Shown piece after piece: positions 1 to 7,253 of a stretch of DNA of 11,219 bases. Location of the stretch: positions 1-11,219 of the forward strand of contig CAAEEV010000050.1 in assembly GCA_900754955.1 (NCBI GenBank), written 5' to 3'. The notes under the pieces were generated by a model, which made no database searches, was not told where the DNA came from, and worked only from the letters and a program-made list of their open reading frames with translations. The stretch is from Eggerthellaceae bacterium. Lineage in GTDB: Bacteria; Actinomycetota; Coriobacteriia; Coriobacteriales; Eggerthellaceae. Position 1 is the stretch's first letter. Each line of letters starts with the position of its first letter. The position numbers were made by a program, and so were the translations under genes.

Positions 1-32
1 CTCCGATGCCCGCCTTCCCGTGTGCGCCGTCC

Positions 33-2795
33 CTAGTGGTGCTTCCTCCTGCGGGCGCGCTTCTTGCTGCCGTCGTTGCGATGAGGCGCCTCGCCCGCCG
101 CATGCACGGCCTCCGCGGATCCCGCGCCTGAGGACGCATCCGCTCCGCCGCTTACGGCCGCGCCGCGCGCCGCATCAGCGCTCGGCGCATTCTGCGCGCC
201 AGCGCCGGCAGCCTCGCACGACGCCGCCTTGCGGGCATCCGCCTCGAGGCGCGCGAGCGGCACCTGTGCGATGCCCTCGGAGCTCATGTGATCGTACGCG
301 AAACGGCCGATCTCGGTGCCGTACTTCTTCTGCAGCTTGGCAAACTTCGGCTCGCGCGTCTTCCACAGCGCGTACAGCGGCGTGGCGACGGCGATGGACG
401 AATACGAGCCCGCGAGCAGGCCGATCGCCATGGCGAACGCGAAGTCGCGCAGCGTCTCGCCGCCGAATAGCAGCATCGCGAACACGGGGATGAACGACGA
501 GAGCGTCGTGTTGATCGTGCGGATGAACACCTGGTTGATCGAGTGGTTCGCCATCGTCATGAACGTGCAGCGGATGCTCTCGGCCTTCATGTTGTCGTTG
601 ATGCGGTGGAACACCACCACCGTGTCGTAGAGCGAGTAGCCGAGAATCGTCAGCAGCGCCGCGATGGTGTTCGGCGTCACCTCGCGGCCCACGAGCGCGT
701 AGATGCCCATGACGAGGATCAGATCGTGCAGCAGCGCCACCACCGCCGTGACGCCCATCTTGTAGTCGCGGAAGCGGATGCTGATGTAGGCAATGATGAG
801 CACGAGCGACACGACGAACGCGATGACCGACGACTGGACGACGCTCGCTCCCCAGTCGGGACCGATGGTGGTCACCTCGAAGCTGTCAGTCGAAAGCCCG
901 AAGCTGTCGGCCACCGCGTTGGCGGCGACGGTCGCGTCCTCGGCGCTCGTCGTGGTGGTGCGCACAAGGAAGCCCGCCTCGCCGTCGGCGTTCGTCGTCT
1001 GGATCGTGGCCTCGGGCTCGCCGGCGTCGGCGAACGCGTCGCGCATCTGCTCGATGGTCACATCGCCCGTGCCGTGGAACGCCACCGAGGTGCCGCCCAC
1101 GAACTCGATGCCGAAGTTAAGCCCGCGGATGCCCGTGATGACGAAGCACACGACCATCGCGCAGGCGGCGATCGTGAGGAAGATCTTCCGCAGGCCGAGG
1201 AAGTTGATGTCGTGCTTGATGAAGCGGCCCTTAATCTTGCGCGCCGCCGAAACCGCAACGCTGTGCGACTCCAGCAGCTCGTCGGTTTCCGCCGCGCTCA
1301 TCTGGGCGCCGAGCTCGGCCTTCTCGACCGTCGTGCCCTCAGCCGCCGCGAGCTCCTTGTAGCCCTCGGACGCCACGAGGGAGTCCTTGATACCCCAGAA
1401 GCTCGAATGGTGCGCGATGACCTTCGGCGCGAGCAGGCGGATGAGCGGCGCCTTGAACACGAGCATCATGACGATGTCGCAGATGATGCCGAGGGCGAGC
1501 GTCATGCCGAAGCCCTTGACCGACGCGCTCGCGAGGAAGAAGAGCGTGAGTGCCGACACCATCGTGACGAGGTCGGCGTCGATCGAGGTGAGGATCGCGT
1601 GCTTCACGCCCGACAGCGACGCGCCCTTCACGCTCTTGCCCATGCGGATCTCCTCGCGGAAGCGCTCGAGCGTGAGGATCGACGAGTCAGCCGCCATGCC
1701 GATGGTGAGCACGATGCCCGCAATGCCCGCAAGCGAGAGGCTGAACAGGCCGAACGCCGAGAGCGCCGCCAGAATGCCCAGGTAGAGCACCGAGAACACG
1801 AGCATGGCCGCCGCCGCGATGATGCCGAGGCCCTGGTAGAACACGAGCAGGTAGAGCATGACCACGGCGATGCCGATGAGCGCCACGATCACGCCCGAGG
1901 CAAGCGCGTCCTGACCGAGCGTCGGGCCGACCACCTGGCTTTGCGAGTATTCGAAGCTCACCGGCAGCGAACCCGACTCGAGGACGGTCTGCATGTTGCG
2001 GGCCTCGTCCTGCGTGTAGCCGCCCGTGATGGCCACCTGGCCGCCCGGGATCTCGTTCTGCACGGCGGGCGCCGACTGCACTTCGCCGTCGAGGATGATG
2101 ACGATCTGCCCGTGCGTCGCCGCAAGATCGCGCGTGGCCTCGGCAAATGCCGCCGTGCCCTCGCTGTTGAGCGTGAGGTTCACCGCGTAATCGGTCGAGG
2201 TGTCGCTCGCACGGCCCACCGTCACGTTGGTGATCTGGTCACCAGTGATGAGCGGCGTGTAGGTGCCCTCTTCAACCATGAGGTGCTGCGTCTCGCCCGA
2301 GGGGAACGAGTTGCCGAATTCGTCGGTGTACACGCCCTCCTGGCCGTACTGGCCGTTCTGGATGGCGGTCACGACGTCCTGGTCGGTGAACGAATCGAGG
2401 CGCGCGAACACGAGCGAGCCCGTCTTGCCGATCGTCGCAAGCGCCTCCTCGGTGTCGGACAGGCCGGGGATCTGCACGAGAATCTGGTTGCTGCCCTGCG
2501 TCTGCACCGTCGCCTCCGAAGCGCCGAGCGCGTTGACGCGGCTCTCGATGATGGCGCGCGAGGCCTCCATGTCCTCGGCCGACACCGCGCCGCCGTCGTC
2601 GGACTTCGCCGTGAGCACGACCGACAGGCCGCCCTGAATGTCGAGACCCTGGTTGATCTTCTCGTTCGGCGGCATGAACAGCGCTACCGACACCACCACG
2701 AGCAACGTGGTGAGCACGAGCAGCCACATATGTCGACGGGCGTCTTTGCCCGTCTTCTTCTTGGCGGGTTTCTTGATGGTTCGCTCCAAAGCCAT
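33..2795 (-). CDS. secDF: Fused protein translocase subunit SecDF
   Basis: This RND-type membrane protein uses the proton gradient to help the SecYEG/SecA channel complete protein export. The SecD half starts with a basic tail and TM1 (about residues 23-41), followed by GLDIQGG (50-56), the large extracytoplasmic domain, and a membrane block whose GMAAD carries Asp370. A linker of about 60 residues leads to the SecF half, with NFGIEFVGGT (560-569), GYSLYDTVVVF carrying Asp724, and Arg759 in the IRTINTTLSS segment. These match, by family alignment from memory, the Asp and Arg residues needed for proton coupling in Thermus SecDF. The motifs deviate around them: ADSS replaces the usual VDAN, and YD...H replaces ND...D. 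A tail of about 65 Ala/Gly/Ser-rich residues ends in a basic cluster. The ATG at 2795 has AAAGGAG six bases upstream. Two separate secD and secF genes are excluded because the reading frame is continuous. yajC is not in the window. Confidence 0.96.
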   Translation of the reverse strand: MALERTIKKPAKKKTGKDARRHMWLLVLTTLLVVVSVALFMPPNEKINQGLDIQGGLSVVLTAKSDDGGAVSAEDMEASRAIIESRVNALGASEATVQTQGSNQILVQIPGLSDTEEALATIGKTGSLVFARLDSFTDQDVVTAIQNGQYGQEGVYTDEFGNSFPSGETQHLMVEEGTYTPLITGDQITNVTVGRASDTSTDYAVNLTLNSEGTAAFAEATRDLAATHGQIVIILDGEVQSAPAVQNEIPGGQVAITGGYTQDEARNMQTVLESGSLPVSFEYSQSQVVGPTLGQDALASGVIVALIGIAVVMLYLLVFYQGLGIIAAAAMLVFSVLYLGILAALSAFGLFSLSLAGIAGIVLTIGMAADSSILTLERFREEIRMGKSVKGASLSGVKHAILTSIDADLVTMVSALTLFFLASASVKGFGMTLALGIICDIVMMLVFKAPLIRLLAPKVIAHHSSFWGIKDSLVASEGYKELAAAEGTTVEKAELGAQMSAAETDELLESHSVAVSAARKIKGRFIKHDINFLGLRKIFLTIAACAMVVCFVITGIRGLNFGIEFVGGTSVAFHGTGDVTIEQMRDAFADAGEPEATIQTTNADGEAGFLVRTTTTSAEDATVAANAVADSFGLSTDSFEVTTIGPDWGASVVQSSVIAFVVSLVLIIAYISIRFRDYKMGVTAVVALLHDLILVMGIYALVGREVTPNTIAALLTILGYSLYDTVVVFHRINDNMKAESIRCTFMTMANHSINQVFIRTINTTLSSFIPVFAMLLFGGETLRDFAFAMAIGLLAGSYSSIAVATPLYALWKTREPKFAKLQKKYGTEIGRFAYDHMSSEGIAQVPLARLEADARKAASCEAAGAGAQNAPSADAARGAAVSGGADASSGAGSAEAVHAAGEAPHRNDGSKKRARRRKHH

Positions 2796-2845
2796 GGAGA
2801 GCTCCTTTGATCGCGTATCGCAGCAGCCAGCCCGCTGCGTTCCAC

Positions 2846-2866
2846 CCCTGCGCGCGATGCGCAGGG
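2846..2866. other. GC-rich hairpin in the secDF leader
   Basis: CCCTGCGC at 2846-2853 pairs perfectly with GCGCAGGG at 2859-2866 around a five-base loop, making an 8-bp stem about 50 bases upstream of the secDF start codon. There is no T-run on either side. It may be part of a tandem terminator with the hairpin at 2880-2912, or a structured piece of the secDF 5' leader. No role can be assigned from sequence. Confidence 0.45.
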
Positions 2867-2879
2867 CGCTGTTTACGAA

Positions 2880-2912
2880 GAAGGTCGTCGCGCATTTCGC
2901 GCCACGACCTTC
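2880..2912 (-). terminator. Probable terminator of the kinase-FHA operon
   Basis: GAAGGTCGT at 2880-2888 pairs with ACGACCTTC at 2904-2912. After one C-C mismatch, GCGC at 2890-2893 pairs with GCGC at 2899-2902, closing a five-base loop. The hairpin lies about 140 bases after the FHA gene stop and before secDF, which suits a terminator for the upstream operon. The minus-strand sequence after the stem (TTCGTAAAC) has only a poor T-run, as is common in high-GC Gram-positives, so read-through into secDF is possible. I see no clear secDF promoter in the 2796-3051 spacer. Confidence 0.5.
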
Positions 2913-3051
2913 CTATTTTGCCACAAATGCGAAGATGCGGCTATCAGGCGATGAGGTTTTATTCTCGGTTGTGCATTATGAGGGAACCGGACGGGGCACC
3001 AAGCTTGCCTGCCGCACGTTGCGCAGGCGACAGGGCTCCAACCCACTCGCG

Positions 3052-4032
3052 CTACACCGCAGGAAAGCCCTCGAGCACGATGAACGCCGTATCGTCAGCA
3101 AGGAGCAGCTCGTCGCCTGGACGCAGGCGAACGGGGCGCGCCTCGAACCCTTCGCTCCGATCACGCGGCGGCTCCACAACGGTGCACTCGCGCGTCGCGC
3201 CGCTGCGCACAACCGTCCCGTTGCGCGATCCAAGACCCTCGACGAACCAGCGGCCTTCCGCATCGCACCAGATTCGCGCGTGATGAGCCGACACACCCGG
3301 CCCCACGTCGGTCACCGAGCCCTCGGAAAGCGCGAGCGCACCCACCTCGACGCCCTCCTCGCTGGGAGCGACCCAATGGGGAAGCCCCGACACACAGCCG
3401 TCGACCACGCGCAGCAGCTGGAGATGAGCTCGTCCGCCGCAACGGATCGCCTTCTCCTCGGCGAGCACCGCCGCCAGAGGCGACGCTGTCAACGGCGTGG
3501 CGAGCCGGCCGCCCTGCACCGACTGCGAGAAGTCGAGCGCGTACTTCACCGCACGGCGCACGTCGGCCGTACAGCCAGCCGCAACGAACAGCACCATGGC
3601 GACCTCGGCGCGCTCGTCGACGCTGAAACGGCTGCCGTCACCGAGGCGGTCGAGCACGTTACGGTAGAGCGTTACGTCCTGCCGATGAGCGGAAAGGGCG
3701 TCCTGCAGCGGCAGACCGTCGCGTCCGCACACGAGAGCGAGCACCTGGCGGCTCGTCATACCGCGCCCTTCCTTGGACTTGAGACGCGACACCACGCGCA
3801 GAGCCCCGATGCCGAAATCGCAGAAATAGCGCTCCTGAAGCGAGCCAAGCGGCGCGTGGACGATGAAGCGCGAAACCCACGTGCGATCGTTCACGCGACT
3901 CACGGGACTGCGTCCGTCGGAAAGCGGTTTTCCGCTCAGGATGAGTCCCGCCAGCTCCTTGTAGCTGATGCCGCCCTGACGCTTCAGCACGCCGAACATG
4001 GCAGCGCAGGGCGTAAGATCGCCTGCGATCAT
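3052..4032 (-). CDS. FHA-domain protein of a kinase operon
   Basis: A 326-residue soluble protein with no membrane segment or signal peptide. The C-terminal part (about 225-322) is a forkhead-associated domain, a family that binds phosphothreonine peptides. It has the S-x-x-H signature (Ser248, His251, followed by ARI), then GLGSRNGTVV with Ser269, Asn271 and Gly272, and a closing LRPGDELLLADDTAFIVLEG strand pair. The usual early Gly-Arg is Gly-Ala here (230-231), so a normal phosphate contact may be missing. Residues 1-200 match nothing I recognise; they contain several Trp, Phe and Cys residues and look like a folded helical domain. The ATG overlaps the kinase stop codon (ATGA at 4032-4029), showing translational coupling. 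By context it is the likely reader or substrate of that kinase, which is inference. Confidence 0.85.
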   Translation of the reverse strand: MIAGDLTPCAAMFGVLKRQGGISYKELAGLILSGKPLSDGRSPVSRVNDRTWVSRFIVHAPLGSLQERYFCDFGIGALRVVSRLKSKEGRGMTSRQVLALVCGRDGLPLQDALSAHRQDVTLYRNVLDRLGDGSRFSVDERAEVAMVLFVAAGCTADVRRAVKYALDFSQSVQGGRLATPLTASPLAAVLAEEKAIRCGGRAHLQLLRVVDGCVSGLPHWVAPSEEGVEVGALALSEGSVTDVGPGVSAHHARIWCDAEGRWFVEGLGSRNGTVVRSGATRECTVVEPPRDRSEGFEARPVRLRPGDELLLADDTAFIVLEGFPAV

Positions 4033-5876
4033 ACGCTACCTCCCTGGAAATCGCCGCCGCGCCCTTCCTCGCCGCGTTCGTCCAGCATGCCCGCCGCCGA
4101 CGACGAAGACGCGGCGGAAAGGGCACCTCTTACGCGCGTCTTGCGCGCACGGCGCGCATCGGACGCAGGAGCCACGAAATCCGCCGCGAAAAAGCACCAC
4201 GCGGCAGCAGTCGAAGCGAGCAACGCCGCCGCAAAACCCCCGACGAGACCGTCATCAAGCTGCGCCGCAGCCCCAATCGCAAACGAAAGCGCCGCTCCTG
4301 CGGCTGTTCCGACGGCGGCACGGGCAAGCCCCCTCGCGCCGCGGGAACGCCAACGCGCCAACGACCCGGCAAGCGGCGGCAAGGCCGTTGCGATCACCGC
4401 AGCTGCGCCCGAAAGTACGCCAGCAGGGATGCCCAAGCCCGGAAAGCCCGCACCCGAACCCGCAAGCACAGCCGCCGTCGCAAAAGCGGAGAGGCCGACG
4501 ACGGCGCTCACCGCCTTGCCAGCAACGCGCACCACCGTGCGGCGGCGCTGCGCAGCGCCGCCGTAGCCGTCGACGAGGCCGCCTGGAGCAAGGGGGATCG
4601 CAGGCTCACCGCGCAGCATGCGACCGATGTTGTCGGCGTAGTGGAAGGAGAACGAACCGAGCGCATCACGCACCTGATCAGCGTCGGGACGCAGAGCGGG
4701 GTCCGAAGCCAGGCACGCGCCCAGAATCGAACCGAGCGCCTCATCGGCCGCGCACAGCGCCTCAGCGACCTCGTCGGGGGCAGGAGGCGGCGTCATGTCG
4801 GCTGATGCCCTGCGCACCGCAACCGACACCTCGGGCTCGCGCATCAACACCGCCGCCACGTCGCTGCTCGCATGGGCGCTTTCCCACGCTCGCGCAACGC
4901 CATGCTCCTTCGCTTCCCTCAAAGCATCGACGCCGAGGTCGCCAGCCGCTCCGAACGGAGGCGCTCCCGCCGCCAACGTCCACACGACGCTCGCCGCCGC
5001 ATACACATCGGCAGCTCGCGCGCCCGCATGCGTCCCCGCGCCGCCCGCAAGCAACTCGGGAGCCGCGAAATCAACCGTCGCTCCGCATCCCGCCGCAAGA
5101 GCGCCGCCGGGCGTCGCCGTTGCTGCGGCGGCCGATCCGAAATCGACAAGACACAGATCGTAGGCACCTTCGTCAACCTGCTCATCGAGGGAGAGCCGAT
5201 CGGTGCGCACCATCACGTTGCCCGAAGAGATGTCGCGATGGGCAATGCCGCCCTCCACGAACCCCATACGCACCACAAGCTCGAACAGATCGCGCCCGAT
5301 GCGCGCAGCGACGAGCGGCGAGACGCGCCCCTCGTCATCGACGGCGAGCAGGCGTGCAGCCTTCGCCAACGTGACGCCCTCGACCCATTCCATCACGAGC
5401 GCCGGCGCTCCGCCCACGCGGCCGCGCCCGTACACGCGCGGAAAGCCCGCGAGCCCCGACAGCGCGCATTGGATGCGATATTCGCCGCGAAACGCCTCTT
5501 CGCGCATGCGGAGCCGCGTTTGCGCCGCCCCGTCACCTGCACGCTCTCCCTCGCCGGGCCCGGCGAGAACCTTAAGCGCAAACACCTCGCCCCACAGGTT
5601 CGAAACGCGCATCACAGCGCCTCGTCCGCCTGCTCGCGGTGCGCCCGGCTCCTCGAACAGCGTCACGAAACGGCGCTCGTACGCATCGGCCTCATCAGGG
5701 GCAAGCGCGCACGATGGCTCGAAGGCCTCGACATGCAGCACGCGACAGCCCGCCGCACCGCCGTCGGAGCGAGCGGGAAGCACTGTCTCCGCCGCGGCGG
5801 GCAAGACGCCTTCCGCAGCAGGCCTTGCCTCAAGAATCATCGCGAGCTCATTGTGCAATTCCTCATGCGCGCTCAC
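4029..5876 (-). CDS. Membrane-anchored protein kinase (Hanks-type)
   Basis: A 615-residue protein with an N-terminal extension of about 80 residues, a kinase domain (about 85-410) and a C-terminal membrane domain. Kinase landmarks are the VAIK-type lysine Lys102 (FALKVL), a helix-C glutamate candidate Glu132, HRD at 213-215 with Asn220, DFG at 245-247, APE at 272-274, Asp290 and Arg396. All catalytic positions are kept, so it should be active. The catalytic loop reads HRDISSGN rather than HRDLKPEN, so it lacks the Lys usual in Ser/Thr kinases. Hydrophobic stretches at about 454-476, 482-505, 517-538 and 544-567 suggest four TM helices; there are no PASTA or other recognised sensor repeats. 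Translation starts at GTG 5876, overlapping the upstream TGA (GTGA), with AGGAG seven bases before it. The last 45 residues are polar. Substrate unknown; the FHA protein next door is the obvious candidate partner. Confidence 0.9.
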   Translation of the reverse strand: MSAHEELHNELAMILEARPAAEGVLPAAAETVLPARSDGGAAGCRVLHVEAFEPSCALAPDEADAYERRFVTLFEEPGAPRAGGRGAVMRVSNLWGEVFALKVLAGPGEGERAGDGAAQTRLRMREEAFRGEYRIQCALSGLAGFPRVYGRGRVGGAPALVMEWVEGVTLAKAARLLAVDDEGRVSPLVAARIGRDLFELVVRMGFVEGGIAHRDISSGNVMVRTDRLSLDEQVDEGAYDLCLVDFGSAAAATATPGGALAAGCGATVDFAAPELLAGGAGTHAGARAADVYAAASVVWTLAAGAPPFGAAGDLGVDALREAKEHGVARAWESAHASSDVAAVLMREPEVSVAVRRASADMTPPPAPDEVAEALCAADEALGSILGACLASDPALRPDADQVRDALGSFSFHYADNIGRMLRGEPAIPLAPGGLVDGYGGAAQRRRTVVRVAGKAVSAVVGLSAFATAAVLAGSGAGFPGLGIPAGVLSGAAAVIATALPPLAGSLARWRSRGARGLARAAVGTAAGAALSFAIGAAAQLDDGLVGGFAAALLASTAAAWCFFAADFVAPASDARRARKTRVRGALSAASSSSAAGMLDERGEEGRGGDFQGGSV

Positions 5877-6853
5877 GGCCGCGCTCCTGGATAGCGCGCC
5901 TCGTAGTCGGCGAGGTAGGTGACCTTGCCGCCCGAGGAGTTCTCCTCAATGGGCGACATCCACGCGTCTCGATGAGCCGCGGGGTCGTCGAACTGAGTGT
6001 TCACGACCCACGCACGCACCAGTATCGCCGCGGCGCTCGACAGATCCTCGTAGAGCTTCTTCACGTTGAGATAGTCGTTGAAATAGCGCGAGTCATCGGG
6101 AACGCGGTTCTCCTCCATGCCCACGAGCGCCACGTCGACACGATCGCGCACGGCGATGGCGCCGCTCATGTACCCGAAGCGCACATCGGACGACGGCTCA
6201 AGGGCAAGCGATGGAAAGCTGGCGTACGCCTGCGACACCTGCTGCTGATAAGCGGGCAGCGCATCGTACTGCTGGCGAAGGTAAGACAGCCATGCCTGCT
6301 CTTCAGCCTCGCTTTGACCTGCGGGAGCGTCTTCGACGGGAGCGTTTTCCACCGGATTGTCGCTCGCACCGCCCGCAGCGCCCGAAGAGCCGCCCGCAGT
6401 ACCGCCACCGTGAGACTGCGCGGCATCGTCGACGAGCGCGTCAACCGAAGAGAAGTCGAACACAGGGAACGAAACCGCACCAGCCGAGGAACCGCCTGCC
6501 CCCGCTGTGGCGCCGGCACCGCTTTCCACCGCGGACGAGGCGCCGTCCGCTGCAGGTTCACCCTGCGTGCCCGCCGACCCTTCCGCGTCGTCAGCCCCGA
6601 CGTCCGCTGATCCGCCGAACAGCGACGCCACGGCGGTCTGCCGACCGTCGAGCTCCTGCTGAATGAGCGGCGGCGCAACCAGGGCAAGCGCAACTGCGCC
6701 CGCCGCAAGAAACGTCACCGAGAACACCGCGACACCGATCTGTCCAGGGCGGAGCGGGCCACGCCCGAGAGCGCGCGCAAACGCCCTGCGCGCTTTCCGA
6801 ACCATGCGAACCTGTCCGTCCTTTCCGCTTCTGACCAGCGTTTCCTTTTGCAT
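5873..6853 (-). CDS. Single-pass membrane protein, first gene of kinase operon
   Basis: A 326-residue protein I do not recognise. It has a basic N-terminus (residues 1-36), one hydrophobic segment at about 38-62, then a low-complexity Ala/Gly/Ser/Asp linker to about residue 180, and a compact C-terminal domain (about 181-326) rich in Tyr, Gln and Trp. Positive residues before the TM predict an N-in orientation with the C-terminal domain outside the membrane. That layout fits a sensor or cell-envelope anchor for the kinase encoded directly downstream (GTGA overlap), but this is inference from position and topology. The ATG at 6853 has no Shine-Dalgarno; instead a consensus TATAAT ends eight bases before it, arguing for a leaderless mRNA. 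Met17 is an alternative start but also lacks a clear ribosome site. Confidence 0.75.
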   Translation of the reverse strand: MQKETLVRSGKDGQVRMVRKARRAFARALGRGPLRPGQIGVAVFSVTFLAAGAVALALVAPPLIQQELDGRQTAVASLFGGSADVGADDAEGSAGTQGEPAADGASSAVESGAGATAGAGGSSAGAVSFPVFDFSSVDALVDDAAQSHGGGTAGGSSGAAGGASDNPVENAPVEDAPAGQSEAEEQAWLSYLRQQYDALPAYQQQVSQAYASFPSLALEPSSDVRFGYMSGAIAVRDRVDVALVGMEENRVPDDSRYFNDYLNVKKLYEDLSSAAAILVRAWVVNTQFDDPAAHRDAWMSPIEENSSGGKVTYLADYEARYPGARP

Positions 6854-6861
6854 CGAGCAAC

Positions 6862-6867
6862 ATTATA
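6862..6867 (-). promoter_or_regulatory. Consensus -10 box of the kinase operon
   Basis: The minus strand reads TATAAT here, followed by GTTGCTCG and then the ATG at 6853. A start site about seven bases after the box falls at or within a base or two of the start codon, predicting a leaderless transcript. No good TTGACA-like -35 is found 16-18 bases upstream; that region is occupied by the palindrome at 6884-6901, so an activator may substitute for the -35. Confidence 0.6.
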
Positions 6868-6883
6868 GGGTAGCGTCGGCGCA

Positions 6884-6901
6884 CTTTGTTGCGCAACAAA
6901 G
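6884..6901. promoter_or_regulatory. 18-bp perfect palindrome, likely operator
   Basis: CTTTGTTGCGCAACAAAG is its own reverse complement over all 18 bases with no spacer, typical of a binding site for a dimeric regulator. Its centre (6892.5) lies about 39 bases upstream of the predicted start point of the kinase operon, a position used by activators that contact the -35 region; it could equally be a repressor site for either divergent gene. Its core GTTGCGCAAC recurs at 6974-6983. The regulator is not encoded in this window. Confidence 0.55.
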
Positions 6902-6971
6902 CCACAGCGCGCGATACCGCCGCCGCACGGATGCCCCCCTAGCCTGACGTGCGCCCCTTCCCACGCGCCGA

Positions 6972-7193
6972 ATGTTGCGCAACGGATCAAGCAAAAGCGC
7001 AGGGATACTGAAAGAGAAGGCTCGTCAACGAGAGAGAAGAGCCCCCGGCGCAGACTCGGCAGCCGGCGTCCTCCAAGCGCACACCGGCGTCTGGAGCGAC
7101 TGGCGGACGTTGTCGGTTTCCATCGAAGGCGACTCCCTTCGCTTCTCCCCTGCGCTCACGAGCGCAGATGCGAGCGAGCTCTGGGTCAAGTAG
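6972..7193 (+). CDS. Doubtful small ORF or gene remnant
   Basis: A 73-codon frame running from ATG 6972 to TAG 7191-7193. The second half, from about residue 33 (GVLQAHTGVWSDWRTLSVS), has strong G/C bias at codon third positions and two Trp residues, which looks like real coding sequence. The first half is Arg/Lys/Ala-rich and looks non-coding, the ATG has no ribosome site, and it overlaps the GTTGCGCAAC core. It could be a small protein with a different true start, the 3' remnant of a decayed gene, or chance in GC-rich DNA. No family is recognised. Confidence 0.22.
   Translation: MLRNGSSKSAGILKEKARQRERRAPGADSAAGVLQAHTGVWSDWRTLSVSIEGDSLRFSPALTSADASELWVK
6974..6983. promoter_or_regulatory. 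Second copy of the operator core
   Basis: GTTGCGCAAC is identical to the central ten bases of the palindrome at 6884-6901. The centres are 86 bases apart, close to eight helical turns, so both sites would face the same side of the DNA. The flanks do not extend the symmetry, so this would be the weaker site and could be chance. Confidence 0.35.
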
Positions 7194-7253
7194 AAGGAGG
7201 CGCGCATCCCGACATTCGAAAAGCCTCATGCAAAACGCAGGAAAGGAGCAATC

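Larger units (their letters stand above)
6854..7253. other. 400-base divergent intergenic region
   Basis: This region separates the minus-strand kinase operon from the plus-strand lipoprotein gene. It holds the TATAAT box at 6862-6867, the palindrome at 6884-6901, its core copy at 6974-6983, a doubtful small ORF at 6972-7193, and an isolated AAGGAGG at 7194-7200 with no start codon at a usable distance. I could not identify a convincing promoter for the lipoprotein gene; GATACT at 7004-7009 is a possible -10 without a matching -35. Confidence 0.6.

Noticed and set aside
543..2810. A 755-codon open frame on the plus strand opposite secDF
   Set aside because: The product is dominated by Arg, His, Asp and Ala, has no recognisable domain, and lies entirely antisense to a clear SecDF. 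Long antisense frames are expected in GC-rich coding DNA.
2638..4566. Long plus-strand frames opposite the FHA and kinase genes (also 3998-5374 and 4872-5894)
   Set aside because: Low-complexity Arg/Ala/Pro-rich products, antisense to genes with clear domain motifs and ribosome sites.
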